A stretch of 43,571 nt of DNA from a virus. The stretch is from positions 1 to 43,571 of IMG/VR virus record IMGVR_UViG_3300050821_004311; one strand, written 5' to 3'. Below are positions 5,995 to 14,600 of this stretch, one piece after another. Within the stretch, counting starts at the first letter, position 1; every line of letters begins with the position of its first letter. The position numbers and the translations under genes are program-made. The notes below the pieces were generated by a model, which was not told where the DNA came from, did not search any database, and worked only from the letters and a program-made list of their open reading frames with translations.

Positions 5995-7736
5995 GCGAGC
6001 CGCACTTCAACTGGCGCAAGCTGCGCGACCCGAACCAAGAGCGCGGCGACAACCGCGCATGGCGCGCCCAGCTGACCCAGCTTGTGATCGACGATGAGAA
6101 GGTACGCGAGGACGGGCGGCGCTGCTGCACCACCAACCTGCTCGCGCTCGCCTACGTGCTGGGCTACTGCCTCATCACCGAGGACGTTCACCATGAAGCG
6201 CTGCACTTCTTCCCCCACATCGAGCCCGACCGCACCGTGGAAGAATTGCACCTTGGGGTCAAGCGCCGCCGCACGCTGCTCTACCCGCGCAACACCTATA
6301 AGAGCACCTTAGACATGTGCTACATCGTGCAAACGATTCTGCGCTTCTACATGACCATCGCCATCCTCATCATGTCGGGCGGCAAGGAACTCGCCTTCGA
6401 TTTTGTCGAGCAGATCGCGAGCTTCTTCATCAAGCCGCTGCACCGCCCCGCCACCCTCTTCCAAGCCCTCTTCCCCGAACTGTGTTGCAGCAAGAACCCG
6501 GCCAAGAACCCGGGCGAGTTTACCTGTCCACTTCGCCAGCATGAGCCCAAGATCGTCGAGCCGCTGATATGGGCCAACTCCATCGAATCCTCCACGACCG
6601 GATACCACCCCGACCTACTCATCTACGATGACATCCACAACAACCGCAACTCGCGTACCTTCGAGGGCCGCACCCGCGTCGCCAAAGCCTACAAACTCAC
6701 GCGCAAGATTCTGAAGCCCACCGGAATCGAACTCTTCATCGGCACACCCTATGGACTGGGCGATGTCTTCTCCGACCAAGTTCTGACCGCGCGCCCGGGC
6801 ACCTACGAACGCGTGTTCAAACCCGCGATGAAGCTGCTCTCCGGCGAGCGCCTAGACCCCAACGGCTTCCCCGCCGAGAACGAAGTTGAACTGCTCTTCC
6901 CCTCCATCCTCAACTACGATTTTCTGCGCGAGGAGTATGACACCGACTATGAATTCTTCATGTCGCAGTACATGCTCGACAGCTATGGCGCTGCCGAGCT
7001 TGTCTTCACTGAAGCGCAGATGCTCGCCGCGATCATCGACGAAGACGTGATGCCGATGGAGGGCCAGCGCTACATTCACTTCCGGCTTCCCTGCCGCTCG
7101 CTCGACTGGCACGCGACCTCCGGCGCGGTGGGCATCATGCGCCAGAACCGGATGTATATCACCGAGACGATTCACGGTCACTACAAGCCGTCCGTGCTGG
7201 CGAAGCTGATTCACGATGTCGCCCGCCGCAACGGAGCGCATCACGTCAACATCGAGGAGTCGCCCGGGGCGCGCATGATTCAGCCCGCGATCAACAACCA
7301 CAGCCTGACGACCGGGTGGGACATCTCGATTACGTGGACAGAGTTTGAGAGCGACGCCGCCGAGCGCGACACGCGCATCCGCAACCTCGAACCGCTGCTC
7401 GCGACCTCGCGGCTGTACTTCTCGAACGCGCTCAAAACCAAGCCGCTCATCGAGGGCTTCGTGCAGTACGGGATGACGAAGGAGAGCGGGTTGCCGGATG
7501 TGATCTCGCGCGTCGCCGACAACCTGCCCCTCAGCATTGCAGCTACGGAGCTAGAAGACGAAGACCTCGCGTGGGAGATGATGCGTGAGAGAGACAAGTT
7601 CAACATCATCTACAATCGCGGCCAGTATGCGCCAAGCGAGCCGGAGCCGGAGGAGATCATGTTCGACGAACCGCGCATCGAAGATCAGCGCATCAATGCG
7701 CAGGGCCTTGAAGTGATGATGCCGGGGTTGGAATGA
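5991..7736 (+). CDS. terL: Terminase large subunit
   Basis: Encodes 581 residues, the ATPase-nuclease that pumps DNA into the prohead. The ATPase shows a Walker A-like LLYPRNTYKST (about 97-106), in the PRxxxKST style of phage terminases, and a Walker B LLIYDDIHNN (about 209-218). A nuclease-like acidic patch begins with SLDWHATSG (about 372-380), with IEESPGARM further on. Length is normal. It overlaps the upstream gene by four bases. No separate small subunit is recognised. Confidence 0.9.
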   Translation: MSEPHFNWRKLRDPNQERGDNRAWRAQLTQLVIDDEKVREDGRRCCTTNLLALAYVLGYCLITEDVHHEALHFFPHIEPDRTVEELHLGVKRRRTLLYPRNTYKSTLDMCYIVQTILRFYMTIAILIMSGGKELAFDFVEQIASFFIKPLHRPATLFQALFPELCCSKNPAKNPGEFTCPLRQHEPKIVEPLIWANSIESSTTGYHPDLLIYDDIHNNRNSRTFEGRTRVAKAYKLTRKILKPTGIELFIGTPYGLGDVFSDQVLTARPGTYERVFKPAMKLLSGERLDPNGFPAENEVELLFPSILNYDFLREEYDTDYEFFMSQYMLDSYGAAELVFTEAQMLAAIIDEDVMPMEGQRYIHFRLPCRSLDWHATSGAVGIMRQNRMYITETIHGHYKPSVLAKLIHDVARRNGAHHVNIEESPGARMIQPAINNHSLTTGWDISITWTEFESDAAERDTRIRNLEPLLATSRLYFSNALKTKPLIEGFVQYGMTKESGLPDVISRVADNLPLSIAATELEDEDLAWEMMRERDKFNIIYNRGQYAPSEPEPEEIMFDEPRIEDQRINAQGLEVMMPGLE

Positions 7737-7903
7737 TGAATAGAGTGATGATCGATGCCGTACCAAAAGAATCGGGGTGTATGCGATTCACGCCCAAGAC
7801 GCCGGGAAGCGCCGAGTGCGAATGCGGCCATACGCTCACCCAGCATTACATGTGTGGGAGCCCGGAGGAATCACGTTGCCTAGTGTGTCGAAGACCCGGC
7901 TGA
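7733..7903 (+). CDS. Small zinc-finger-like protein
   Basis: Encodes 56 residues, starting in an ATGA overlap with the terminase stop (an ATG three bases later, 7736, is also in frame). The sequence CECGHTLTQHYMCGSPEESR followed by CLVCRRPG gives a CxCGH...C...CxxC zinc-site pattern. Similar CxCGHxxxxH patterns occur in many small phage proteins. Possibly a DNA- or protein-binding accessory; no role assigned. It overlaps the next gene by 28 bases. Confidence 0.7.
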   Translation: MMNRVMIDAVPKESGCMRFTPKTPGSAECECGHTLTQHYMCGSPEESRCLVCRRPG

Positions 7904-8175
7904 AAGCACCACCCGCAGACGGATGGAGAAACGAAGCGCTGGCGGCGCGCAAGCGGCGCGAAGAGGACACTGCGGCGATGAATGCCTTCGTCGATATGTT
8001 CGAGGAATGCGAGGCGGGAACCGGAGATCGCGATCTGCTCTGTCTGGCTCTGCACCACATCGCCATGTCGCACGGCAGCTACGCGCGGAAGAAGACACTC
8101 AAACGAGGGTTGCGTTCGGGAATCAAAAAACTCAGCGAAGTCGCCCCGGCCATCTTTCCCCCGGACAGAGTGTAG
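7876..8175 (+). CDS. Small helical protein, function unknown
   Basis: Encodes about 99 residues from TTG at 7876, placed six bases behind GGAGGAA. A GTG at 7777 would lengthen it but would overlap nearly all of the zinc protein. It is helical and charged (RNEALAARKRREEDTAAMNAFVDMF), with a basic C-terminus ARKKTLKRGLRSGIKKLSEVA. Position between terminase and portal; no recognised domain. Confidence 0.65.
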   Translation: MPSVSKTRLKAPPADGWRNEALAARKRREEDTAAMNAFVDMFEECEAGTGDRDLLCLALHHIAMSHGSYARKKTLKRGLRSGIKKLSEVAPAIFPPDRV

Positions 8176-8268
8176 AATTACGCTGGGAGTGGCGAAGGCA
8201 GCGGATACTTCCCTTTGAAAAGACCGCAGCCGACTATTCCCTCCCACCCTTCCCTGACGAATGAGGCA

Positions 8269-8292
8269 ACGGCCCCCGAAAAAGGGGGCCGT
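8269..8292 (+). other. GC-rich hairpin
   Basis: ACGGCCCCC (8269-8277), loop GAAAAA, GGGGGCCGT (8284-8292): nine perfect pairs. It follows the gene ending at 8175 but has no T-tract, so termination is uncertain. The same CGGCCCCxxGAAAA core returns at 8534-8553. Confidence 0.7.
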
Positions 8293-8395
8293 ACCTTCAT
8301 GTAGAATAGAAATAGCGCAGCCAGTGGCTTATTCAGGTTGCCGGGGTAACTACACCAGCCCTCCCCGATGTCGCTCCGGCGACTATCAAAGAGAA

Positions 8396-8419
8396 GGCCC
8401 GGTGCGGAAACACCGGGCC
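8396..8419 (+). other. GC-rich hairpin
   Basis: GGCCCGGTG (8396-8404), loop CGGAAA, CACCGGGCC (8411-8419): nine perfect pairs and no following T-tract. It lies 23 bases upstream of the small ORF at 8443 and could shape its translation or stabilise an RNA. Confidence 0.65.
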
Positions 8420-8442
8420 GACTCGGAAAGCAGGTGCCAACA

Positions 8443-8526
8443 ATGGTTGAAATCACAATCAAAGTTGACCGTACCACACTCGCTGCGCTGACAGCGCTTC
8501 TAGTGTATCTCATCACGCACTGGTAG
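8443..8526 (+). CDS. Possible 27-residue membrane peptide
   Basis: ATG at 8443 opens MVEITIKVDRTTLAALTALLVYLITHW, given here as two parts: a polar start MVEITIKVDRTT and a hydrophobic LAALTALLVYLI. It has AGG about ten bases upstream and lies between two hairpins, with a terminator-like structure eight bases after its stop. The arrangement hairpin-ORF-terminator suggests a discrete tiny gene, but the coding evidence is slight because it is so short. Confidence 0.4.
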   Translation: MVEITIKVDRTTLAALTALLVYLITHW

Positions 8527-8533
8527 CCAAGAG

Positions 8534-8560
8534 CGGCCCCCGAAAAGGGGCCGTTCTCTT
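8534..8560 (+). terminator. Intrinsic terminator-like hairpin
   Basis: CGGCCCC (8534-8540), loop CGAAAA, GGGGCCG (8547-8553), then TTCTCTT. Seven GC-rich pairs followed by a mainly T stretch fit a rho-independent terminator for transcripts from the terminase side, which would make the portal operon separately promoted from inside 8560-8762. Confidence 0.6.
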
Positions 8561-8762
8561 TGGAGGTAACAAACGACCTCTAGCAAAATTGCTAGGCGAA
8601 GCGTGAGCGAAAGGTTGTACTCCCGACATAAACGGTGGTACTAATCCCGAATCAGCGAATCCCCGAGTCAGTACCTAAAGGCCGGGAAGCATGTAAGTTG
8701 CGGAAGTGGCCCGGGGCCCGAACCCGTTGTATCTCCCAAAGTTGTCAGCATGAGGGTGGTCA

Positions 8763-10886
8763 ATGGGCGCTACTGCAACATTACGTGAGACATCGGCACC
8801 TTGGGCCCCCGTCAAAGACGCCGACATAACCACCTACGAAAAGCCAGAAATCCCCCCCAAGTACACCGATGCGGCGGTGCTCTCCATCGTCATGTCGGAC
8901 TACCGATCTGCGGTGTCGTGGCTGAATGACCGCCGCTGGCCGTTGCAGTGGAACGAGAGCGACATCCTGTACCAGAGCCCGAGAACGATGTCAACTTTCG
9001 AGGGCTCGACAGTCACCCGCTCAAACGTCTCGCGATTCGATGTCGCCCGCCAAGTAAACTCACTCGCTCCTGCCATCTCAGGAGCGATTTTTTCTGACCC
9101 CACTCCCTTCCTCATCCGGCCCCGGCCCACCACGTCGCAGGACAGCGCCCGGGCGTGGACGAACTTGGTAAGCGAACTGCTCGACGAAATCTGCTTCAAG
9201 CAGGAAGCCAGCTTCGGCATCGAGGCGATGGTCAACAGCGGCACCGTGATCTTCAAGACAGGCTGGGAGACGGAGACGACCATCGAGGAGCACTACGTTC
9301 GCAAGACCGCTCCGGCGCAGGTGGACATGCCGCTGGGCCCGCCCATGACCGTCTACACCGAAGACTCGGATGAGTTTGAAGTCATCGACGTTGAAGTTAC
9401 GCGCAACCGCCCCATCTTCGAAAAATGTAACTTGGGCGAGGTTTTCGTAGACCCCAAGTGGCGTTCGCCGAATCAGATCAAAAAAGCGAGATGGATAATC
9501 CACGAGAGCTATGTCAACTACTACGACCTCGAAAAGCTGCGTGAGAACCCGGACTATGACATCCCCAGTCAGGAAGTGTTGCGCGCAATCTTCATGGATG
9601 AAGGCGAGCAGACCAAAGCGGAGAACGCCGTCGCCGAGGCCCTGAGTGCCAATACCAGCGTCCACCATGCCGCCGACCCCGACGATAATCGTTTCGACGA
9701 AGACCCGCTCCTGAAGCCGATGCAGCTACTCGAATGGTGGAGTGAGACAGTCTGCCGGGTGGTGCTGCAAGAGAAGTGCGTCATCCGCAACGGCGATCAC
9801 AAGCTGCCGGGTAAGCCCTTCTTCGCGGCGAACTACTGGAACATCAACGACGCGGGCTATGGCCTTGGAGTTGGCCGCATAGCGGGAAGCGACCAAAGGG
9901 TGTCTCAGGGCTTAGTCAACGCTATTCTCGATATTTTGGCCTTCGCGGTGCAGCCGGAGTACGCTGTCGCCCGGGGCGCGAACGTTCCGACGCAGGACTT
10001 GCGCCGGAGGCTGGGCGGCATCCGCATGGTGGACGGTGAAGACGCCACCAAGTCCATTGCGCTAGTACCTCAGCCGCAGGTGCCGCCCGATGCATGGCGC
10101 GCGATTCAAGCCGCCATTGCGACGGGGGATAGCTCGACAGGTGCAGATCAGGCGAGCGTGCAAGGCACGCTTCCGGCCCGGGGTTCGAGTATTGGCAAAT
10201 CGGGCACGGGGGCCGGGATGATCGCTGCCGCGTCCGCAGGGCGCTTGCAGTCACCTGTCGAGCGCTTCGTCGATGGCGTCTTCCTGCCCTTCCTGAAGTT
10301 CCTGTGGCAGATGGTGAAGTCGCGGATGCCCATCGCCGAGATTCGCGCGATCTTGGGCAAGCGCACCGCCGATCTCGCCCTCGACTTCGCCGACTTCATG
10401 GAGAGCGATGTCACGTTCGAGACGCTGGCGGGCACGAATCTCGCGGCCCGTAACCGCATGGCACAGGCCCTCCCCTTCCTGCTCGAAGTCTTCGGCAACC
10501 AAGCCCTCGTACAGCAGCTATCGCAGACCGGGTGGAAGGTGGATGCGATGGAGCTTTGCCAGATGGTGCTCGACATGAGCGAGTGGAAGAATCGCGCCGA
10601 CCTCATCGTGCAGATGACCCCGCAGGAGATGCAGACGATGGCCGCGCAGAATCCCGCCACCGTCAAGGCACAGGCTGACTCCGCGCTGCTAGATCAAAAG
10701 CACCAAAACGACATGCAGCTAGAGGACAAGAAGATCGCCGGACGCATCGCCGCTACCAGCATCGACAACACGCATAAGACGCTGGTGCAGTCGCCGCTCG
10801 AACGCGCCGCCGCCTTCGCCGAGCGCACCGCCGACGAACGCACCATGCAAGCCACACCATTCTTCGCGCCGACAGGGGGTGGATGA
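8763..10886 (+). CDS. Portal (head-tail connector) protein
   Basis: Encodes 707 residues. Portals form the dodecameric ring through which DNA enters the capsid. Position directly after the terminase, length like P22-type portals (about 700-725), and the helical, glutamine-rich C-terminus (DLIVQMTPQEMQTMAAQNPATVKAQADSALL, split here for reading as a coiled barrel) support the call. The N-terminal part includes NSLAPAISGAIFSDPTPF and RARAWTNLV-like segments common in podovirus portals. Start ATG at 8763 is behind GAGGGTGG. Its stop overlaps the next start. Confidence 0.85.
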   Translation: MGATATLRETSAPWAPVKDADITTYEKPEIPPKYTDAAVLSIVMSDYRSAVSWLNDRRWPLQWNESDILYQSPRTMSTFEGSTVTRSNVSRFDVARQVNSLAPAISGAIFSDPTPFLIRPRPTTSQDSARAWTNLVSELLDEICFKQEASFGIEAMVNSGTVIFKTGWETETTIEEHYVRKTAPAQVDMPLGPPMTVYTEDSDEFEVIDVEVTRNRPIFEKCNLGEVFVDPKWRSPNQIKKARWIIHESYVNYYDLEKLRENPDYDIPSQEVLRAIFMDEGEQTKAENAVAEALSANTSVHHAADPDDNRFDEDPLLKPMQLLEWWSETVCRVVLQEKCVIRNGDHKLPGKPFFAANYWNINDAGYGLGVGRIAGSDQRVSQGLVNAILDILAFAVQPEYAVARGANVPTQDLRRRLGGIRMVDGEDATKSIALVPQPQVPPDAWRAIQAAIATGDSSTGADQASVQGTLPARGSSIGKSGTGAGMIAAASAGRLQSPVERFVDGVFLPFLKFLWQMVKSRMPIAEIRAILGKRTADLALDFADFMESDVTFETLAGTNLAARNRMAQALPFLLEVFGNQALVQQLSQTGWKVDAMELCQMVLDMSEWKNRADLIVQMTPQEMQTMAAQNPATVKAQADSALLDQKHQNDMQLEDKKIAGRIAATSIDNTHKTLVQSPLERAAAFAERTADERTMQATPFFAPTGGG

Positions 10887-11134
10887 TGGCACACCCGCGC
10901 CACGCGAACGTCAGGTGGGGAGTCTTCCAGAAGACGCGCCACAGGGTTGACGTAGCGCCCTGCACCGCGAGCGGGTACATGAGCCCCCAGCACACCTTCG
11001 GGCAGGGCTGCAAATGCCATCCCTACGTCGATGCGAGCGGCTGTGGAGTCATCATCATTCACGGTCACAGGCTGACCGATTCATCAGACTGCAACCAAAT
11101 TCCCCGACACTGTGGAGGCCCGCCATGCCACTAG
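10883..11134 (+). CDS. Small Cys/His protein of a common phage type, function unknown
   Basis: Encodes 83 residues beginning MMAHPRHANVRWG, coupled to the portal stop by ATGA. The core HRVDVAPC...GQGCKCHPYVD...GCGVIIIHGHRL fits from memory a family of small virion-region phage proteins with an H-V-x-P...C-x-C-x-P...V-x-H pattern. It overlaps the next gene by ten bases. Likely folds around the Cys/His residues. Role unknown. Confidence 0.6.
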   Translation: MMAHPRHANVRWGVFQKTRHRVDVAPCTASGYMSPQHTFGQGCKCHPYVDASGCGVIIIHGHRLTDSSDCNQIPRHCGGPPCH

Positions 11135-11508
11135 TCGAGTACGCCATGTTGGACGAGTCTACCTACCACAAGCACCAAGCCGAGATCGACGAGGCCATCC
11201 TGTCTGCACTCGCCGATGGCCCCAAGCAAAGCTATGAACTGATGGCGATGCTGCGCGCGAAGGGCTTCGGCAACGCGACCGATGACGGCCCGCTGGCGCT
11301 CTCCTACTCGATGACCGGGGCCATCTACCGCTCTGCAAAAAATTCGCTCCGCGCACGCAAGTTGATCGTGGATTCGTGGGACATCTTCGACAACACGGGC
11401 CGCAAGATTCCGCCGCTTCAGATCATGCGTACCGACCGCATCGTGAGCGAGCCGCCCTCGCCGTCCAAGGCCGAGATGTTGACGCATCAGGAGGCCGCGC
11501 ATGGCTGA
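11125..11508 (+). CDS. Protein of unknown function in the head gene cluster
   Basis: Encodes 127 residues from ATG at 11125, seven bases after GGAGG. Helical segments KHQAEIDEAILSALADG and SYELMAMLRAKGF, followed by AIYRSAKNSLRARKLIVDSW, resemble a winged-helix arrangement, but this is a weak pattern call. It lies between the portal and scaffold candidate and overlaps the next gene by eight bases. Confidence 0.75.
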   Translation: MPLVEYAMLDESTYHKHQAEIDEAILSALADGPKQSYELMAMLRAKGFGNATDDGPLALSYSMTGAIYRSAKNSLRARKLIVDSWDIFDNTGRKIPPLQIMRTDRIVSEPPSPSKAEMLTHQEAAHG

Positions 11509-11665
11509 CACGCGAGACGAGTGGCTAGAGATGCTTCAAGCCCAAGTGGGGAAGAAACTCGCCAGCGTCGAGAAGCGCGATCTGAGCGGGGATGTTTATT
11601 ACCGTCTGACCTTCGAGGACGGAGCAAATTTTGAGTGGTATGGGGGATTGAAGGTGCAGCCATGA
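11501..11665 (+). CDS. 54-residue protein, function unknown
   Basis: Starts MADTRDEWLEMLQAQVG and ends with a beta-like stretch VYYRLTFEDGANFEWYGGLKV. GGAGG lies eight bases before the ATG, and the stop overlaps the next ATG (ATGA). Too small for a domain call; the tight coupling on both sides and clean ribosome site make it credible as a gene. Confidence 0.7.
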   Translation: MADTRDEWLEMLQAQVGKKLASVEKRDLSGDVYYRLTFEDGANFEWYGGLKVQP

Positions 11666-12042
11666 CAGAGGCCATCCGCACCCAGCGACGTTTCGGCGTA
11701 ACTGCACAACTGACTCCGTTGCAGCGCCGCAACATCATGGCGGTGCGCAACAGCCCCGAGTGGCAGGACGTGCTCGACGTGATGGAGATGTGCTGCATCG
11801 AGATCGAAACCGACCTTATCAACACTGATGCCGAGCAGGAGTTGGAAGTGCTCGCAAATCACAAGATGGCAAAAGCAGCGTGGAAGGTCTTCACGCACCT
11901 GCAACAAAAACTGGACTCTGAAATCTCCCTCTACCTCAACAGCATCACCAAAGAACCTCTAGTGCCGGAGCCGACCGCCGACGAACTGGAACGCGAGAAC
12001 ATCCTGAATCCGACGCGCGGCGTAGCTGCACTCGAAAACTGA
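11662..12042 (+). CDS. Helical protein of the head cluster, function unknown
   Basis: Encodes 126 residues starting MTEAIRTQRRFGV. It is mostly helical (RRNIMAVRNSPEWQDVLDVMEMCCIEIET, then NHKMAKAAWKVFTHLQQKLDSEI). The acidic C-terminus ends just before the scaffold candidate. Similar small helical proteins precede scaffold genes in some podoviruses, but I cannot name it. Two motif copies (TGYAGYTACG type) lie at 11697 and 12021. Confidence 0.75.
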   Translation: MTEAIRTQRRFGVTAQLTPLQRRNIMAVRNSPEWQDVLDVMEMCCIEIETDLINTDAEQELEVLANHKMAKAAWKVFTHLQQKLDSEISLYLNSITKEPLVPEPTADELERENILNPTRGVAALEN

Positions 12043-12054
12043 AGGAGTAGGACA

Positions 12055-12879
12055 ATGCAACCCAAATGGTTGAACGACGGAGAGCCGGACGAAAACGGCG
12101 ACATCATCGCAGTCATCGAGAACGACAAAGGCCATCGCATATCGACCTTCAAAGGCAAGAGTGTGAAGGAAGTGGCTGACAAGGTTCTCGAATCACAAGC
12201 CAATGCCAATCGCGAGATCAGCCGCCTTCGACGGCCCGACCAAGCGAGGGTTCCCCAACAACTCACACCGAAAGACACCCAAATAACCCCCGCCGACAGG
12301 CTTCGCCTAACCGCGAATCTTGGCGACCCGGAAACCGTAGTCGAAGCCGTAACGGAGATCGTGACCGCAGCCAACGGTGGCGTGCCTCCCCGTGCAGCTA
12401 CGCAAAGCCTAGCTACCATGACCGACGCACAACGCGACGCTTACTATCTGGCCGAGGCCCGGGCGTTCATGGATGAATGCCCCGACTACTACCCGGTAGG
12501 ACAGAACCGCGACAAACTCTTCGCGACACTCAAAGCCAACAACTACGATGTGACGCGAAACAATCTGGCCCTAGTGTTCCAAGCCCTCGACGATCAGGGC
12601 GAGATGATTCACTGGCCTGAAGGCGAAGACGCCAACTACGACACCGCACCACCCAACGGACAGCAACGCGAGGCACAACCCCCGCCCTCTCCTACGACAC
12701 GACCACGGAACATCAGTGTAGCGACGGGGATTCGTAGAACCGATGCGTCCGCCCTGCCCCCTGCACCGAGGCCCGTGAAGAAACTGACACGCGCCGATCT
12801 TGAAGCGATGCCGAGGGCGGAATACAACCACCGATTAGCCAATGAACCGGGCTTCCGCAAGGCCGTCGATAGCTTATAG
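12055..12879 (+). CDS. Probable capsid scaffolding protein
   Basis: Encodes 274 residues. Directly upstream of the major capsid gene, highly charged, with a long helical section (DKVLESQANANREISRLRR, then coil), and a C-terminus with basic helical residues (KKLTRADLEAMPRAEYNHRL), all typical of scaffolding proteins. The final ADLEAMPRAEYNHRLANEPGF is like the C-terminal end seen in scaffold proteins of other podoviruses from memory. No protease motif is visible. The call rests on position and character. Confidence 0.7.
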   Translation: MQPKWLNDGEPDENGDIIAVIENDKGHRISTFKGKSVKEVADKVLESQANANREISRLRRPDQARVPQQLTPKDTQITPADRLRLTANLGDPETVVEAVTEIVTAANGGVPPRAATQSLATMTDAQRDAYYLAEARAFMDECPDYYPVGQNRDKLFATLKANNYDVTRNNLALVFQALDDQGEMIHWPEGEDANYDTAPPNGQQREAQPPPSPTTRPRNISVATGIRRTDASALPPAPRPVKKLTRADLEAMPRAEYNHRLANEPGFRKAVDSL

Positions 12880-12910
12880 CGCGTGACCTCACCCGACGAG
12901 GGGGATAGTC

Positions 12911-14044
12911 ATGCAGACCACATCAGGAGCAAGGCTCGCAGCAAAGTTTATTATTCCGTTCCTTCAGTTTGTCGCCGGACTCGGTGGGCAGATCATGTTG
13001 TGGACGGGAGACGTTGCACGCTACCGCGTGCAGGGCGCGTTCGGTGTTGGCGTCTCGCCAGCATCGAACCTCACAACCAACCTTCCGCAGTCTGTAGTTA
13101 CGTCTTTCGACAAAGTGTTTGTCGAGAACTTAAAAGCAGAAACTCCGTGGGTGAGATGCACGTCGCGGCGCACGCTCGATGAGAACGCGGGCAACAAATT
13201 AGCGCTCTTCATGTATCAGAACTTGCCCGCTCCTCCGACCACCCAAGCGCCTGAAGGTACGATTCAAACGGGCTTGACTGTTTCGGTGGTGCAGAACACT
13301 TCGACCATCGGAAATTTTGCGGACTACGCGAACATCTCGACCTACGCTTTGCAGACCGCCATCGACCCCGCCCTCGAAGCGCTGGGCGTGCAGATGGCCT
13401 ATCGCATGGCGCAGGTAATCAACCTTATCATCCAGAACACCGCAGACGGAGCCGGAGTTGTAGACCCGTTGACGGTTCATGTTCCCATCGACCCCACCGG
13501 GCTCATCGCGCAGGACATTACTTCGATGGTGCAGTCGCTCACATCGGTCAATGCCCTGCCCTATGACAACGCCCGTTTCACCGGAGTCATCCACCCGCTC
13601 ATCGTGGGCGACATTCTCATCAGCACGCAGCCGAACGGCATCACTGACGTTCTGAAGCGCACTGCTGAAGGGCAGGAAAAGCTACGCGAGCTTCCGGCCC
13701 CGGATGGCGACAACGTGATCGTGATCGACTGGGGCGGCGCTGCGTTCCATCAGTCCACCCTCGTCAAGCAAACCGCAGGTACACCCGTCAAGCTGCGCAC
13801 CTACGTCATCGGCAAAGATGCTGTGATCGGCATCTCGTTTGGCGCGAAGGAGAACACGCAGATCGGTGACGGCGACTGGCGCAACTTGCAGGTGTGGGTG
13901 AAGCGACTCACCGAGCCCAGCGGGTACGACCCGTCCCGCATGATCGGCGGATTCGCGAGCTACAACACCATGTATACCTCGACGCTGCCACCTGACCCGG
14001 TTACGCGCCTCCGCTACACCGACGCATCCACCGCCCTCACCTAG
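12911..14044 (+). CDS. Major capsid protein, N4 gp56-like (HK97 fold)
   Basis: Encodes 377 residues. The N-terminal FIIPFLQFVAGLGGQIMLW, the loop-rich region with NADYANISTYALQ-like content (FADYANISTYALQTAIDPALEALGVQMAYRMAQ, about 138-170) and the tail GAKENTQIGDGDWRNLQVWVKR agree with the N4-gp56 capsid family pattern. Position after the scaffold candidate fits. The gene is followed by a hairpin (14062-14085) that could limit readthrough, as often seen behind strongly expressed capsid genes. Confidence 0.8.
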   Translation: MQTTSGARLAAKFIIPFLQFVAGLGGQIMLWTGDVARYRVQGAFGVGVSPASNLTTNLPQSVVTSFDKVFVENLKAETPWVRCTSRRTLDENAGNKLALFMYQNLPAPPTTQAPEGTIQTGLTVSVVQNTSTIGNFADYANISTYALQTAIDPALEALGVQMAYRMAQVINLIIQNTADGAGVVDPLTVHVPIDPTGLIAQDITSMVQSLTSVNALPYDNARFTGVIHPLIVGDILISTQPNGITDVLKRTAEGQEKLRELPAPDGDNVIVIDWGGAAFHQSTLVKQTAGTPVKLRTYVIGKDAVIGISFGAKENTQIGDGDWRNLQVWVKRLTEPSGYDPSRMIGGFASYNTMYTSTLPPDPVTRLRYTDASTALT

Positions 14045-14061
14045 AGACAACCAACGCGACA

Positions 14062-14095
14062 CAGGGGAGTAACTGCACTCCCCTGCCGCTATTTT
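14062..14095 (+). terminator. Hairpin after the major capsid gene, possible attenuator
   Basis: CAGGGGAGT (14062-14070), loop AACTGC, ACTCCCCTG (14077-14085), then CCGCTATTTT. Nine perfect pairs; the T-run is short and offset, so partial termination or mRNA protection is more likely than full termination. The loop and flanks contain AGTAACTGCA, one base from the dispersed motif. Confidence 0.6.
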
Positions 14096-14119
14096 CCGCC
14101 CAACCCGAAGGAGGTTGCT

Positions 14120-14596
14120 ATGGCAGGACAGAACGGAAACGGTATGAGCCCCGCAGCGGAGCTTGAAGCGCTGCAACTGGAAGAGACGAAGGAACGGGTA
14201 CACCAAATGCGCCAGCGGCGCGAAGGCATCAAGCGCCGCGTCGAGGGCCGCGACCGCGATCTGCGGCTCGCCAACGCTCGACAGAAGGCCATCCAAGACA
14301 ACTGCTGGCACAAGAAGGGCGGCAAGGGCGTGGCGATGCTCTCACGGGGCAACGACCACAACTACGCCGTGCAGAAGCACCAGCTTTGTCACGGCCCCAT
14401 CATCGTCATCTGCCAGCGCTGTTCAAAAGTTTGGGAGCCGCCGCCGCCAGAGTGGAACCGTCGCGGTGCGACCCCCGAGCAAAAGGCCGAGTACAAGCGG
14501 CTCTATGACGAGTACATGGTCGCGCTGAACTTTCCGACCGATAACGAGATGAGTGGCACGCAGCTGTTCGTGATCGAGCAGAACGAAGCCGCCTAA
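14120..14596 (+). CDS. Zinc-binding-like protein of the head cluster
   Basis: Encodes 158 residues behind AAGGAGG. The N-terminal half is a charged helix (ELEALQLEETKERVHQMRQRREGIKRR). The centre has CWHKKGGKGVAM, KHQLCHGPIIVICQRCSKVWEPP, giving C-H and CxxC elements of a zinc site. From memory this arrangement recurs beside capsid genes of other uncultivated podoviruses. A structural or assembly role is likely but unproven. Confidence 0.75.
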   Translation: MAGQNGNGMSPAAELEALQLEETKERVHQMRQRREGIKRRVEGRDRDLRLANARQKAIQDNCWHKKGGKGVAMLSRGNDHNYAVQKHQLCHGPIIVICQRCSKVWEPPPPEWNRRGATPEQKAEYKRLYDEYMVALNFPTDNEMSGTQLFVIEQNEAA

Positions 14597-14600
14597 ACCG

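Larger units (their letters stand above)
8176..8762. other. 587-bp structured non-coding region between terminase and portal genes
   Basis: Unusually long gap for this compact genome. It contains three GC-rich hairpins (8269-8292, 8396-8419, 8534-8553), one tiny possible ORF (8443-8526), and a tract from about 8575 to 8720 rich in small repeats: a palindrome CTAGCAAAATTGCTAG (8579-8594), GGTACT/AGTACC arms near 8636-8675, and near-direct repeats AATCCCGAATCAG and AATCCCCGAGTCAG. There is no tRNA T-loop and no hammerhead core. It may hold a leader, a regulatory RNA or a packaging site. Function unknown. Confidence 0.6.

Noticed and set aside
8575-8720. tRNA or hammerhead ribozyme in the structured gap
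   Set aside because: No T-loop, acceptor stem or CUGAUGA/GAAA core could be found.
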